Of a stretch of 64,000 bases of DNA, positions 27,311 through 37,163 are shown piece after piece. Each line of letters begins with the position of its first letter. Position 1 is the stretch's first letter. The notes below the pieces were generated by a model. The model worked only from the letters and a program-made list of their open reading frames with translations, ran no database searches and was not told where the DNA came from. The stretch lies in the NCBI RefSeq assembly GCF_026241515.1, contig NZ_JAPHPW010000002.1:186001-250000 (forward strand), given 5' to 3'. The DNA is from Vibrio sp. 14G-20. Lineage in GTDB: Bacteria; Pseudomonadota; Gammaproteobacteria; Enterobacterales; Vibrionaceae. A program made the position numbers and the translations under genes.

Positions 27311-28042
27311 GGTTCGTGAGACTGCAGCTAAAGCTATACAATACTCAATTAATGCTCTGTCGCTAACTGCTTCGTATAGTAGCCAATAGATTCTCAACAG
27401 CTGATTAAACGAAGTCATAAATAAGCTTTGTTGACTCGACATAGCTACTCCAATCGACTCACACTTTTAAGCTCCCTCTTCTTACCCTGAATAACCCGAC
27501 AGTAGTACTCTCAGGTTGATTGTATCCTCCCAGATCACTCCCCTATAAAGAGCTTCTTTACGTCTCTATGTTCATAAATATCTATTCTGAAATTAGCATA
27601 TTTGACCGACTAAGATTGGGTTAAGCCGAGTTAAATCGATCCCGCTATCGGTATTGAGCAAATCGGTTACTACTTATTTAGCTCTGTTCTTAGTTCAAAT
27701 GCCCAATCATCTATTTACCCACATTCTCCTGATCATATGCTACTCAAAATAGAAGTCACAGCCTCACCAGACTGAAAAAACGCCATATATTTAACTACTT
27801 AGGCACAGTGACATAAATGCTGACACCTAGGGTGGTAGTTGTTTCACTTTCAGGTCTGCTTGTAATTTAATTACAAATGGAAACCAAGAAAAGCCTTCAA
27901 AGTGAATTACTCTGACGTAAGTTGCTGAATAAGCTAAATTTAAGGGTTTTGGTTAGGCCGAGATTTAGGGTAACTAAAGGGCTGGTATGTACAAAATAAT
28001 ATACTAGAGGGCAATATATTTAGTTATAGTGCATTAAGGTGT
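27311..28042. other. 730-base gap without a supported gene
   Basis: AT-rich, stop-rich on both strands. The only structure noted is the 17-base palindrome TTGTAATTTAATTACAA at 27860-27876. With the pseudogene before it and the 315-base gap before that, this forms a decayed stretch of about 2.9 kb. Confidence 0.5.
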
Positions 28043-28066
28043 TAAAAAAGAAGGGCTGATGCCCTA
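28043..28066 (-). terminator. Terminator of the vxr operon
   Basis: On the minus strand AGGGC-ATCA-GCCCT is followed by TCTTTTTT. The stem begins at the stop codon of the YoaH-type gene. Confidence 0.8.
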
Positions 28067-28216
28067 CTCTTCTTTATTACTCATTTCTTCACGAATTTGC
28101 TCAGCAACGATTTTGATAGCTTGTGCTGTGCTGATGCCCTGAGTCATCATTTCTTGAATTCGTTCAACAGCTTTCTGTTGTTCTTCGTGAGAAAGGGTTG
28201 GTAAGTCGTTTAGCAT
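28064..28216 (-). CDS. vxrE: YoaH family (UPF0181) small protein, VxrE position
   Basis: A 50-residue protein: [20 protein letters not shown], then [20 protein letters not shown] and an acidic tail. It matches E. coli YoaH (pattern [20 protein letters not shown]) closely. Function of the family is unknown. It is the last gene of a five-gene run with the same order as V. cholerae vxrABCDE, hence the symbol; that naming rests on synteny. Its ribosome-binding site AAAGGAG is inside a hairpin (separate entry). Confidence 0.82.
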   Translation of the reverse strand: MLNDLPTLSHEEQQKAVERIQEMMTQGISTAQAIKIVAEQIREEMSNKEE

Positions 28217-28219
28217 GCT

Positions 28220-28241
28220 CTGCTCCTTTGTTTAGGAGCAG
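28220..28241 (-). promoter_or_regulatory. Hairpin enclosing the vxrE ribosome-binding site
   Basis: On the minus strand CTGCTCCT-AAACAA-AGGAGCAG forms a perfect 8-base-pair stem. The right arm is the Shine-Dalgarno AGGAG of the 50-residue gene, whose ATG starts four bases later. There is no T run, so it is not a normal terminator. It should reduce initiation unless opened. Confidence 0.6.
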
Positions 28242-28257
28242 AACTATATAAGGACTG

Positions 28258-29403
28258 TTAGTAACTAGCAAGGAAATTGATTGAAGCACCCATCGCATTT
28301 TCATTCGTGTAGTTAGCACTGATATCTAACTGGAATAAATTAAGGGGAGACAAACCAATACCAGCGGTGACTGTTCCTTCCGAATCCGAATAAGCCAAGT
28401 TCTTGTAGTACCCTCCCCTTAACTTAAGCTGACGTAGCAAGTCGACTTCAGTACCCACACGAATCATCTGCTCGTTATCATCAAAGGACGTGAACTTTTC
28501 TGTCTCATTCAAATCGTAATCGACACTTAACGTAAAGTAGTCAGACACGATACCTGCACCAACCGTGTAAACCGGCTCAAGTTGGTAAGTGTATTTACCA
28601 CCTACTTGATGAGTTGCACCACTAGTGCTTGTGATTGTTTTTGAAGTATCTTTCGTTTCGATATCTCGAGAGATTAAGTTCGTTGCTGCAACACCTACAC
28701 GAAATGGGCCGAAGAACCAAAGTGCGCCGGCATCCATGTTAAATGCCGTCTCACCATCACCATTTTCTCTGACATCAGACAAGTCATAATCATTAACCGA
28801 AGCGATGTAGTTGTACGTGTAAATACGTTGAATCTTAGGTGTGACACCAAATGAGATGTGTTGGCCCATAAAGGTTTGGTATTTTGCTAAAGAAAGACCA
28901 ACTTCAGTAACACCGATTGAAACTGCTTCAACCGTAGATAATTCAAGCTTATCTGTATCTGAACCCCTGGTATAAACGTCGGGTGTGGCAAACGATTCTG
29001 TGTAGGCTTTTGCGAAAAGGTTTGCCGCGACAAACTGGTTTGGAAGAGCAAATGCGACAACACCACCGAGTTCAACGTTCGCTTGATTGCCATCGAGCTT
29101 ATCAAGGGCGGCATTTAAATCTGATGTGTTTGTTGCGTCGATAACATTATCGATATTCGATTTCATGTCATCAGGGTCGTTATAACTACCACCAAAGCTT
29201 GGTGTAATCATGCCCATGTCATCGTTACGACGATAGATCGCAACCAATGCTGGGTTATAGAATGGAGCGGTTAGGAAGTTTGCAGAAACAACACCAACAC
29301 CACCCATAGCATCACCACGCGCTTCAATGGCGTAGTTTGCTGCTGAAAGAGGAAGACTGGCGAATGCAATTGACGCTGCGAGTAGTTTAGTAGTTTTTTT
29401 CAT
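28258..29403 (-). CDS. vxrD: TraF-like outer-membrane barrel protein, VxrD position
   Basis: 381 residues with signal peptide MKKTTKLLAASIAFASLPLSA. The mature start, NYAIEARGDAMGGVGVVSANFLTAPFYNPAL, is the FadL/TraF_2 type found in predicted outer-membrane beta-barrels. Alternating strand pattern continues to the C-terminal INFLASY. Fourth gene of the vxr run, 50 bases after vxrC. In V. cholerae the role of this gene is not defined; an envelope role fits the cell-wall stress function of the kinase pair. Confidence 0.75.
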   Translation of the reverse strand: MKKTTKLLAASIAFASLPLSAANYAIEARGDAMGGVGVVSANFLTAPFYNPALVAIYRRNDDMGMITPSFGGSYNDPDDMKSNIDNVIDATNTSDLNAALDKLDGNQANVELGGVVAFALPNQFVAANLFAKAYTESFATPDVYTRGSDTDKLELSTVEAVSIGVTEVGLSLAKYQTFMGQHISFGVTPKIQRIYTYNYIASVNDYDLSDVRENGDGETAFNMDAGALWFFGPFRVGVAATNLISRDIETKDTSKTITSTSGATHQVGGKYTYQLEPVYTVGAGIVSDYFTLSVDYDLNETEKFTSFDDNEQMIRVGTEVDLLRQLKLRGGYYKNLAYSDSEGTVTAGIGLSPLNLFQLDISANYTNENAMGASINFLASY

Positions 29404-29453
29404 GCCGTTTATCTTTGTTAGATCCCTTACATAGTTAACGGCACAATTTTAAA

Positions 29454-30341
29454 TTACTTTAACTCTTCTTCGCTAGAAATATCATAAGTTTTACTGATAG
29501 TTTGTGCTTGTTCTATCGCTATGTCGCCTTGCCAACGCGAATGTACCATTGAAACGGCAAGTACGTAGCGATCATTGGGTAGATCTTCACCCGTAAGATT
29601 CATCGGGTAATCAGATTCGTAGCTCTTTCCCCAGACCTGTTCATAGTGTTCGTCGACATAATCGTACAAACCAACTTCAAGTTTAGGAAGTGGACAATAA
29701 GGGTTAAGCAGTTCTTTCTTATCGATACGCCACGTGTCTTTAGATGCCCAGCGAACTTGCTGACGCATGGCAACTTCACCAAGAATAACCCAAGTGCTCC
29801 AAGAGTTACCGCCATCACCTTTTACGTTTAAACGATATAGTCCAGAATCAAGCTGAGACGCTAAGTTATAGCGCTTACGATACAAATTGACTGAGGCGTT
29901 GTTGACGACTTCGTTCTCTTTGGTGAATTCACTATCAGACGAAACAACTTTATCGACCCATTTTTCAAAGGTGATATCTTGAATATTGTTATCAGATTCG
30001 ACCTCAATCGCAACACGGAATGTATCTCGCCCCGGGCTTTGAATGACGTGTCTTTTTACGACTACCGAACTGACCCAATCCGGTAATGTCTTTTTGGTGA
30101 GGGTTTTACCACAATCTTTATTCAACGCTTGGTCAAACAGTTCATTGAGGTGATCTTCTCGAGACTGAGAAGCATTAATCTGCCAAACTTCCACTAATGA
30201 ATCAAACATCTGGGACAAATCGTTATCCAATAAATGCTTGTGCACTTGGGTTAGAGCATCGCTGTTCTTAAACCAATCTGCAGCGTGCGCGTTATTGAAC
30301 ACGCCAGACAGCAATAATAGTGGAAGTAAGGCTTTTTTCAT
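29454..30341 (-). CDS. vxrC: DUF2861 periplasmic protein, VxrC position
   Basis: 295 residues with a signal peptide ending NNAHA. The rest is soluble with few cysteines (CGKTL, NPYCPLP) that might pair in the periplasm. The family is known from vibrios beside the VxrAB kinase pair. Its start codon overlaps the vxrB stop by one base (ATGA type), so it is translated with the response regulator. Function unknown; a sensing aid for VxrA is a reasonable guess. Confidence 0.78.
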   Translation of the reverse strand: MKKALLPLLLLSGVFNNAHAADWFKNSDALTQVHKHLLDNDLSQMFDSLVEVWQINASQSREDHLNELFDQALNKDCGKTLTKKTLPDWVSSVVVKRHVIQSPGRDTFRVAIEVESDNNIQDITFEKWVDKVVSSDSEFTKENEVVNNASVNLYRKRYNLASQLDSGLYRLNVKGDGGNSWSTWVILGEVAMRQQVRWASKDTWRIDKKELLNPYCPLPKLEVGLYDYVDEHYEQVWGKSYESDYPMNLTGEDLPNDRYVLAVSMVHSRWQGDIAIEQAQTISKTYDISSEEELK

Positions 30342-31000
30342 TACGCTTTCATCTTGTAGCCAACGCCACGTAGCGTTTCGATTTCTAGACCCGGCAATTT
30401 CTGTCTAAGTTGCAGAACGTGTGTGTCTACTGTACGTGTTGTTGGGAAGTGGTTGTAACCCCATACGTGATCAAGCAGCTCGTCACGAGTGAAAACGCGA
30501 CCAAGGTTGCTTGCCAAGAACAATAGTAAGTCAAACTCTGTGCGTGTTAGCGTTACTTCTTGTTCGTTGAAAAACACTTCACGAGTTGCTTTATCGATAA
30601 CAAGGTTTTGAGCGATGACTTTTGATGCATCTTGTTCTTCAGCATCTGGTAAGCGAAGTTGAGCACGAATACGAGCAAACAGCTCTGCTTCTGCAAACGG
30701 CTTAGTTAGGTAGTCGTTAGCGCCTGAATCTAAACCCGCTACTTTGTCTTTTACTGTAACTAATGCGGTTAGCAAAATGACAGGGATGTCTTTCTTTTTC
30801 TTCCAACCAGGAAGTGAATCTACTGAGTCACCATCAGGAAGTTGACGGTCTAGGATAACCAGATCCGCTTGTTCCCAATAGCCTTCAACTTCAGAGATCA
30901 GTTCTGCATGCAAACATTCATATCCAGCTTGCTCAAGGCTAACTAATAAACCGTCAGCTAAATTTTTATCATCTTCAACGAGAAGCAATGTCTGTTTCAC
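30341..31000 (-). CDS. vxrB: OmpR-family response regulator VxrB (WigR)
   Basis: 219 residues. The receiver domain has acidic residues EDD near the N-terminus, phospho-acceptor Asp in DLVILDRQLPDG, Thr in LLTAL, and Lys in LTKPF. The C-terminal winged helix ends VDTHVLQLRQKLPG...TLRGVGYKM. In V. cholerae VxrB controls type VI secretion, biofilm genes and the response to cell-wall damage. The gene overlaps the end of vxrA by 26 bases. Confidence 0.9.
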   Translation of the reverse strand: MKQTLLLVEDDKNLADGLLVSLEQAGYECLHAELISEVEGYWEQADLVILDRQLPDGDSVDSLPGWKKKKDIPVILLTALVTVKDKVAGLDSGANDYLTKPFAEAELFARIRAQLRLPDAEEQDASKVIAQNLVIDKATREVFFNEQEVTLTRTEFDLLLFLASNLGRVFTRDELLDHVWGYNHFPTTRTVDTHVLQLRQKLPGLEIETLRGVGYKMKA

Positions 31001-32447
31001 AAGGTATCTCCAAAATAAATGTTGTTGGGGGGCCGATAAGCGTCATGTGACCGCCCATTTTTCCGACCATAGATTCCACTATCGTCAGACCTAAACCGAG
31101 TCCACTCTTACTAACGAATGGCTTTCTTAGTTGCCCCCAATCTTTGCGGGACAAGTCTCCATTATCTATAACTTTGAATGTCAGCTTCTTGTCAGAAGTA
31201 TTCAGTTCTAGTATCACTGGTGCGACACCGTATTTAACAGCGTTTCTGATCAGGTTATCGATACACGTTCCTAACCAATATACGTTTACTTTTGCAGCAA
31301 TATCTTTGTTAACACGCAGTTCAATTCCCGGCGCGAAATCTTCTTCAACTTTGTACTGAAGCCACTCTTCGACACTCGGCACCCACTCTGTCGCGAGTGG
31401 TTGATTGTCTGACTGTAAATAGTCTTTACTTGCTTCAGCTAACTGTCTTAAACGACGAGTATCTTCGCACAATCTACGGAACTCACCATATACCGATTCT
31501 GGTAAGTGTTCGAATTCGCGTCTGAACCCTTCAACCGTCAATGACAAACTCGCAATCGGCGTTCTTAATTCGTGCGTTAGAATTTGAAGAACAAGCATAC
31601 GGCTCTTCATCTCTTGTTTCTTACTGTTCCAACGATAAACGGCCCAACCAAGCACCAACATGATGTTGGCGATCACCAAGATAAACATGGCGACTTGTAG
31701 CAGCTCCGAATGATCTTCTATTTCCCAACAGACGTTACCGCGTTGGACAAAACAGCTGTTGCCTTCTGAAGACAAACTGAACGACAGCCCTGCAAGCGTT
31801 GCGTTTTCGTTCCAGACTGATTCTTTATACAGGTAATATCTGTCGCCGCGTTTTACCCACATTTCGTCCAATTCAACGAACATGCTCGCGCCAGCTAACA
31901 GTGCAGTAATAGCTTCGTTATCCATCTGCTGCAAACGAGACAACAATTCATCATGTTCAGCGTTTGGTCGCTCTTGAATGTGCATATAGCGCTTCAAAGA
32001 ATCGAACTTTTCTGGGTATTTCTCAACGTAACGAGCAGCGTAAGACCCTCCACCTGGGTGAATCAAACCACTACGACTAAACCATCGGTCTGAAAGCTTG
32101 GTGCCTTTACACATCGCGCGAGTAAAAACCAAAGGTTCTGTGATCAAAGGGCTTAACGGTAACTTTCCGCTACACGTTTTTGATAACTGGTATAAGCGTT
32201 GGATGTCTTTTAACGGATACTCTGCCGTTTGTGGCAGCATTGAAGACGGCATGATCAAGCGAGTTGGATAATCAGCCTGAAGCAATCGAATGTCATAAGA
32301 TTCAACTGCCGTTTCATGATCAAAGAGTTTGGTAAAGTTATCGATACGCTCAGGCAAAGAGTCAGCAAACGCGTTTACTGACACTGACAATGTAGCGATA
32401 AGAAGTGTAAATTTTCTTTTGATGATCACAACCCAGCGCAAATTCAT
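30975..32447 (-). CDS. vxrA: Sensor histidine kinase VxrA (WigK)
   Basis: Inner-membrane kinase. It has an N-terminal signal/membrane segment (FTLLIATLSVSVNAFA), a large periplasmic sensor of about 220 residues with four cysteines, and a second membrane segment (about 253-274 counted from the longest frame). The dimerisation box QILTHELRTP carries phospho-His295, and the ATPase N-box NLIRNAVKYG and G-box SGLGLGLTIVESM follow. I used the ATG at 32447; a TTG three codons earlier and a GTG six codons later are alternatives, none with a strong ribosome-binding site. Assignment to VxrA rests on domain layout and gene order with pntAB next door. Confidence 0.85.
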   Translation of the reverse strand: MNLRWVVIIKRKFTLLIATLSVSVNAFADSLPERIDNFTKLFDHETAVESYDIRLLQADYPTRLIMPSSMLPQTAEYPLKDIQRLYQLSKTCSGKLPLSPLITEPLVFTRAMCKGTKLSDRWFSRSGLIHPGGGSYAARYVEKYPEKFDSLKRYMHIQERPNAEHDELLSRLQQMDNEAITALLAGASMFVELDEMWVKRGDRYYLYKESVWNENATLAGLSFSLSSEGNSCFVQRGNVCWEIEDHSELLQVAMFILVIANIMLVLGWAVYRWNSKKQEMKSRMLVLQILTHELRTPIASLSLTVEGFRREFEHLPESVYGEFRRLCEDTRRLRQLAEASKDYLQSDNQPLATEWVPSVEEWLQYKVEEDFAPGIELRVNKDIAAKVNVYWLGTCIDNLIRNAVKYGVAPVILELNTSDKKLTFKVIDNGDLSRKDWGQLRKPFVSKSGLGLGLTIVESMVGKMGGHMTLIGPPTTFILEIPCETDIASR

Positions 32448-32491
32448 ATAGATCAATCAAATATATACCATTCGCTATCAAAGATAAATTT

Positions 32492-32536
32492 TTAACCGCA
32501 TGAAAAACAGTGAGAATGACGACTATCAGCGGTTAA
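32492..32536. promoter_or_regulatory. Inverted repeat upstream of vxrA
   Basis: TTAACCGC (32492-32499) and GCGGTTAA (32529-32536) form a perfect 8-base inverted repeat with 29 bases between, 45-90 bases upstream of vxrA. Either a paired operator or a leader hairpin. Confidence 0.45.
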
Positions 32537-32675
32537 TTCCATGATAATACGGCGGTGCCGTGCATGCGTACTAGTTCATTGATTTAATAACACGTCAATC
32601 CAAGGGCGGATGTTTCATGATGAGAACTTTGCGATTATATGCGAATGATTATCAAAGAATCACTTTCCGCTGTTC

Positions 32676-32702
32676 AAAAAAAGGAGCTCATATGAGCTCC
32701 TT
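32676..32702 (-). terminator. Terminator after pntB
   Basis: The palindrome GGAGCTCATATGAGCTCC is flanked by A and T runs. On the minus strand it is followed by seven T residues, 27 bases after the pntB stop. Confidence 0.88.
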
Positions 32703-32729
32703 CGTTTACAGGTGTTTTTAGAACAAGCC

Positions 32730-34127
32730 TTATAGGTGCTCTAAAATCCCTAGACAGCTCTGTTTCGCATCGCCAAACAACATCTGTGTGTTCTCTTTAA
32801 AGAACAGTGGGTTTTGAACACCTGCGTAACCTGTATTCATAGAACGTTTGAACACGATAACGTTTTGAGCGTTCCAAACTTCCAGAACTGGCATGCCAGC
32901 GATCGGGCTGTTTGGATCTTCTAATGCTGCAGGGTTCACGGTGTCGTTTGCACCAATAACCAATACAGTATCTGTCTCGTCGAAGTCATCGTTGATTTCG
33001 TCCATTTCAAGAACGATATCGTAAGGTACTTTTGCTTCAGCAAGTAGTACGTTCATGTGACCCGGTAACCTACCTGCAACTGGGTGGATACCAAATCGAA
33101 CATTTACGCCCTGCGCTCTTAGCTTCTCAGTGATTTCGTGCACTGGGTACTGAGCTTGAGCTACTGCCATGCCGTATCCCGGTGTGATGATTACTGACTT
33201 AGAGTTCTTAAGCATGTCAGCCACATCTTCAGCTGAAGTTTCACGGTGTTCACCCTGCTCTTCATCGCCATCAGATACTGTGACTTCTTGGCCAAAGCCA
33301 CCAGCGATAACACTAATGAACGAACGGTTCATCGCCTTACACATAATGTACGACAGAATTGCACCTGACGAACCAACGAGTGCACCGGTTACGATAAGCA
33401 AGTCGTTCGCAAGCATGAAACCTGCCGCCGCCGCTGCCCAACCTGAGTACGAGTTCAGCATAGAAACAACCACTGGCATATCTGCACCACCAATCGATGC
33501 CACTAGGTGGTAACCGAATGCAAATGCGATAAGGGTCATTACCATCAGTGCAAACATGCTGCCGTCTGCTTTCACGAACATGATCATAAGCAGTGTAGAA
33601 ACAACGATAGCCGCTAGGTTCCATTTGTGCTTGTGAGGAATGTTCAGTGCAGACGAAGAGATAACGCCGCGAAGCTTACCAAACGCAACAATCGAACCTG
33701 TGAACGTCACAGCACCGATAAACACGCCAAGGAACACTTCTACTAGGTGGATCACGTGCTCTGCATGAATATCAGCAGGGTTAAGTGACACAGCCGCCGG
33801 TGGATCGATGTAGCTGTTGTAACCCACAAGTACCGCTGCCATACCTACGAAGCTGTGCAGAATTGCCACCAGCTCAGGCATTTCAGTCATTTCTACTTTT
33901 CTTGCGTAGTGGATACCAATACCACCACCGATCACCATTGCGATGATGATCCACACAATACCCGCTGAGTGAGGGCCAAAGATCGTCGCGATCAACGCGA
34001 TTGCCATACCCGTGATACCGTAATAGTTACCTGCACGTGCAGATTCCTGCTTCGATAATCCAGCCAAGCTCATAATAAAGAATACAGCAGCAACAATATA
34101 AGCTGCTTGTACTAATCCTTCAGACAT
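32730..34127 (-). CDS. pntB: NAD(P) transhydrogenase subunit beta PntB
   Basis: Membrane subunit of the proton-translocating transhydrogenase, 465 residues. About eight or nine membrane helices make the N-terminal half, including [18 protein letters not shown]. The NADP-binding domain follows from about 285 ([51 protein letters not shown]). It couples proton entry to hydride transfer from NADH to NADP. Ten bases from pntA, one operon. Confidence 0.97.
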   Translation of the reverse strand: MSEGLVQAAYIVAAVFFIMSLAGLSKQESARAGNYYGITGMAIALIATIFGPHSAGIVWIIIAMVIGGGIGIHYARKVEMTEMPELVAILHSFVGMAAVLVGYNSYIDPPAAVSLNPADIHAEHVIHLVEVFLGVFIGAVTFTGSIVAFGKLRGVISSSALNIPHKHKWNLAAIVVSTLLMIMFVKADGSMFALMVMTLIAFAFGYHLVASIGGADMPVVVSMLNSYSGWAAAAAGFMLANDLLIVTGALVGSSGAILSYIMCKAMNRSFISVIAGGFGQEVTVSDGDEEQGEHRETSAEDVADMLKNSKSVIITPGYGMAVAQAQYPVHEITEKLRAQGVNVRFGIHPVAGRLPGHMNVLLAEAKVPYDIVLEMDEINDDFDETDTVLVIGANDTVNPAALEDPNSPIAGMPVLEVWNAQNVIVFKRSMNTGYAGVQNPLFFKENTQMLFGDAKQSCLGILEHL

Positions 34128-34137
34128 CTGTTACTCC

Positions 34138-35688
34138 TTAGTCTTTACGGAACATTTCAAGCATACGTTTGGTCACAGTAAAGCCACCAAAGATATTGAT
34201 ACTTGCAATTAAAACGGCAATGAAAGAGAGGAAAGTCACGACGCCGCTTCCTTGTCCAATCTGTAATAGCGCACCTACCACAATAATCCCTGAAATCGCA
34301 TTGGTTACAGACATCAAAGGTGTATGAAGAGAATGGCTAACATTCCAAACTACGTAATAACCCACCACACAAGCGAGAACAAAAACGGTAAAGTGAGATA
34401 AGAATGCAGCAGGAGCAACCGAAGCTATCCAAGCGAATGCACCAACAGCAACCGCCATACCCGCCGCTTTCTTAATTGGAGAAACAGGTTCTTCAACTTT
34501 AGGCTCGGGTTTCGCTGCTTTTGGTTTCGCTTGTTGCTGAGGTTGAGCAGAAACTTGAATGGGTGGAGCTGGCCAAGTCACCTCGCCTTCTTTAACCACA
34601 GTAACACCGCGCAGCACAACATCTTCAAAGTCGATATTGATGTTGCCGTCTTTCTCTTTGCAAAGCAGTTTCAGTAAGTTAACAAGGTTAGTCGCGTACA
34701 GCTGAGAGGATTGAGTCGGTAAACGACCAACCATATCGGTGTAACCAACAACTTTGACACCATTCGCAGTAGTGATGACTTGATCCGCAACCGTGTATTC
34801 ACAGTTACCGCCATTCGCAGCCGCCAGATCCACAATCACGCTACCCGCACTCATGCTATCTACCATCTCTTTGGTAATTAGCTTGGGTGCAGGACGACCT
34901 GGAATCAGTGCCGTCGTAATGATGATATCAACGTCTTTTGCTTGAGCCGCGTAAAGTTCTTCCGCTTTCTTATTGAATGCTTCAGACATCTCTTTCGCAT
35001 AGCCATCACCAGCGCCTGTATCCTCTTGGAAATCAACTTCCAAGAATTCAGCACCCATCGACTCTACTTGTTCTTTTACTTCAGGGCGAACATCGAATGA
35101 ACGAACAATCGCACCTAAGCTACCTGCTGCACCAATTGCCGCTAGACCAGCAACACCCGCACCTGCAACCAGTACTTTCGCTGGTGGAACTTTACCTGCC
35201 GCTGTTATTTGACCTGTGAAGAATCGGCCAAATTCATGTGCCGCTTCAACAACCGCACGATAACCCGCGATGTTTGCCATAGAACTTAGCGCATCGAGTG
35301 CTTGAGCTCTTGAAATACGAGGCACAGAATCCATCGCCATCACATTGATGTTACGACTGGACAATTGTTCCATTAATTCTGGGTTTTGAGCAGGCCAAAT
35401 AAAGCTGACCAATGTTGCGCCATCTTTAAGTAGATCGATTTCATTTTTAGATTCGTCAACGATCGGGGCGTTAACTTTAAAGATAATATCGGACTTCCAA
35501 GCTTCATCTGCGCTTACAACTTTTGCACCAGCTTGTTCATAAGCTGAATCTTCAAAACTTGCTAGCGCACCTGCTTGTGATTCAACACAAACTTCAAATC
35601 CTAACTTTAGAAGCTGTTCGACCGATTTCGGCGATGCAGCGACTCGCGTTTCACCAGCGAGCGTTTCTCTTGGTACACCTATCAACAA
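34138..35688 (-). CDS. pntA: NAD(P) transhydrogenase subunit alpha PntA
   Basis: NAD-binding subunit. The alanine-dehydrogenase-like domain ([19 protein letters not shown]), NAD fold [17 protein letters not shown], then a proline/lysine-rich linker and C-terminal membrane helices including [21 protein letters not shown] placed the start at the TTG at 35688, giving MLIGVPRE as in other PntA proteins. It has AAGGAG six bases upstream (35695-35700). A TTG at 35709 would add seven residues and place the ribosome-binding site inside the gene. Confidence 0.95.
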   Translation of the reverse strand: MLIGVPRETLAGETRVAASPKSVEQLLKLGFEVCVESQAGALASFEDSAYEQAGAKVVSADEAWKSDIIFKVNAPIVDESKNEIDLLKDGATLVSFIWPAQNPELMEQLSSRNINVMAMDSVPRISRAQALDALSSMANIAGYRAVVEAAHEFGRFFTGQITAAGKVPPAKVLVAGAGVAGLAAIGAAGSLGAIVRSFDVRPEVKEQVESMGAEFLEVDFQEDTGAGDGYAKEMSEAFNKKAEELYAAQAKDVDIIITTALIPGRPAPKLITKEMVDSMSAGSVIVDLAAANGGNCEYTVADQVITTANGVKVVGYTDMVGRLPTQSSQLYATNLVNLLKLLCKEKDGNINIDFEDVVLRGVTVVKEGEVTWPAPPIQVSAQPQQQAKPKAAKPEPKVEEPVSPIKKAAGMAVAVGAFAWIASVAPAAFLSHFTVFVLACVVGYYVVWNVSHSLHTPLMSVTNAISGIIVVGALLQIGQGSGVVTFLSFIAVLIASINIFGGFTVTKRMLEMFRKD

Positions 35689-35694
35689 ATTAGA

Positions 35695-35700
35695 CTCCTT
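35695..35700 (-). promoter_or_regulatory. Ribosome-binding site that fixes the pntA start
   Basis: AAGGAG on the minus strand, six bases before TTG 35688. It excludes the earlier TTG at 35709. Confidence 0.75.
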
Positions 35701-35709
35701 GTGTATCAA

Positions 35710-36007
35710 TTTGTGATTATTATTCTTACCAAAGACAAATTAAAGAGGTCGTAAGCGCACTTGGCTACACCAATTTGCATAGCGACACTTCAACTATTGG
35801 CACAATGACTTATTCGTTTGTATCTAACGACAACTAATACTTCAAGCGTTTTGTTCAAAGAACAGAAAAAGTTATTACTTATAACGATTTGGATAGAATT
35901 TGAGCGCTTAATTTCGATAAATGAAGGCCCTCTCGAATAAAGAGGTCAAACCACTTGCCAATAATCCTTTTGATAACAACCGACTAGCTGTTCTTTATCC
36001 CTAAAAC
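35710..36007. other. Gap of about 300 bases upstream of pntA
   Basis: Presumably holds the pntAB promoter. I see no gene and no clear operator. Confidence 0.4.
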
Positions 36008-36043
36008 TAAAAAGAGCTTTCAGCATATACACTGAAAGCTCTC
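36008..36043 (-). terminator. Terminator after the HlyU-like gene
   Basis: Minus-strand GAGAGCTTTCAG / CTGAAAGCTCTT stem with an 8-base loop followed by T residues, 37 bases after the gene. Confidence 0.85.
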
Positions 36044-36079
36044 TAAATTATGACCAACATCAATTCTAACCCTAATTGG

Positions 36080-36361
36080 CTAGCTAAATATGTTGTCGCC
36101 CATTTGGTCGATGAACATCTGCGATTTCTTGAGCATCAGTTCGTTGGCGTCTTCTTTGTTTGAAACAACATCTGAACGAATAAAACGATGATTTTTAATT
36201 TCACCGTCAATTTCTTTCTCGATTCGCCCAGCAACACGGTATTGACCAGATTCAGCAATGGCATCTTGATAGATATTGAAGCCTTTATATTCGACTGACT
36301 CAATTTCTACTTTTTGTTCGGTTTTTTCTTTGCCACCAAATAATCTAGAAAAGAATCCCAC
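36080..36361 (-). CDS. HlyU-like family (PF10115) small protein
   Basis: 93 residues starting MGFFSRLFGGKEKTEQK, with core YKGFNIYQDAIAESGQYRVAGRI and HRFIRSDVVSNKEDANELML. Databases label this family transcriptional activator HlyU, but it does not look like the ArsR-type HlyU of V. cholerae and shows no helix-turn-helix, so I treat it as function unknown. GTG start with AAGGAG upstream. 39 bases downstream of the ComFB gene on the same strand, probably one operon. Confidence 0.82.
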   Translation of the reverse strand: MGFFSRLFGGKEKTEQKVEIESVEYKGFNIYQDAIAESGQYRVAGRIEKEIDGEIKNHRFIRSDVVSNKEDANELMLKKSQMFIDQMGDNIFS

Positions 36362-36400
36362 GTTTTTTACTCCTTAAATGACCGTATTCACCCTAAACTA

Positions 36401-36769
36401 TCATGACTGTTTACGGTTCAACAACGGCTTTTCATACCATTGCAATTCTACGTCATCGTCAAAATTGTGTTGACTAAATATAACAGGCACATTGTCGTCA
36501 CGTTCGCGTCTTCGATCGTCAATAATCATACTTTCTGCATTTTTGACCGCGATCTCACTATTGCGTTTATAGAGCACCAATTTGTCTTCTGGCAGTGCTG
36601 ACAGGAAATCGATATCAAAACGAATATAGATAGGCTTTAGCTGACCTAAAGCCAAGCACGCGAGATCGGCCAACTGTTCGTTGGTATAACTAGACACATA
36701 TTCCTCGGTAGCCAATACATGACCTACCAGAGTTTCCATATAGTTATGTACATCAACACTTATTTGCAT
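36401..36769 (-). CDS. ComFB-domain protein (candidate cyclic-dinucleotide receptor)
   Basis: 122 residues. The N-terminal part MQISVDVHNYMETLVGHVLATEEY leads into LACLALGQLKPIYIRFDIDFLSALPEDKL, the ComFB pattern (helical domain with a conserved PxYIRFDIDFLSALP-type block). ComFB-domain proteins have been reported as cyclic-dinucleotide binders in other bacteria. The ATG has an ideal ribosome-binding site (GGAGG). It is divergent from a diguanylate cyclase gene 394 bases away, which makes a c-di-GMP receptor role plausible but unproven. Confidence 0.75.
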   Translation of the reverse strand: MQISVDVHNYMETLVGHVLATEEYVSSYTNEQLADLACLALGQLKPIYIRFDIDFLSALPEDKLVLYKRNSEIAVKNAESMIIDDRRRERDDNVPVIFSQHNFDDDVELQWYEKPLLNRKQS

Positions 36770-37163
36770 ACTACACCTCCATTTGTAGCGGTTGTTTATG
36801 ACCGAGTTTCAGCCAATGAACAACCTAATCGCAAAACTCACTGTAACTTAGTTATAAACCTTACTTAAATTTCATTACAGATTTACATTTCTCGCTTGTT
36901 GGTCATCATGTAACCATTAAGTACAAACCACCTAGCTTTTGTTAAGTATCTATAACGACTAATTAAATTCTCATATATACTGTTTAGTCCGTTCTATAGT
37001 TAATAGCAACTCAAATACATATAAAAATGATTGCACCAATAGCGACCTATGACTATGTTTTTGCTCTAATTTAGGCAAAAAGCTTGGCAATTGCTTGTTT
37101 AACCGTATCCTACGCATAGTATTAAATAATAAGATCATCAATATAGTTAGGCTCACCACATAA
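36770..37163. other. 394-base divergent intergenic region
   Basis: Lies between the ComFB gene and the membrane cyclase, so it should hold both promoters. AT-rich with no clear dyad or known operator. A 106-codon minus-strand frame (36971-37291) overlaps the cyclase start and shows no protein character. Confidence 0.45.

Noticed and set aside
27860..27876. 17-base palindrome TTGTAATTTAATTACAA in the gap before the vxr operon
   Set aside because: Simple AT-rich dyad with no gene start nearby; chance is a sufficient explanation.
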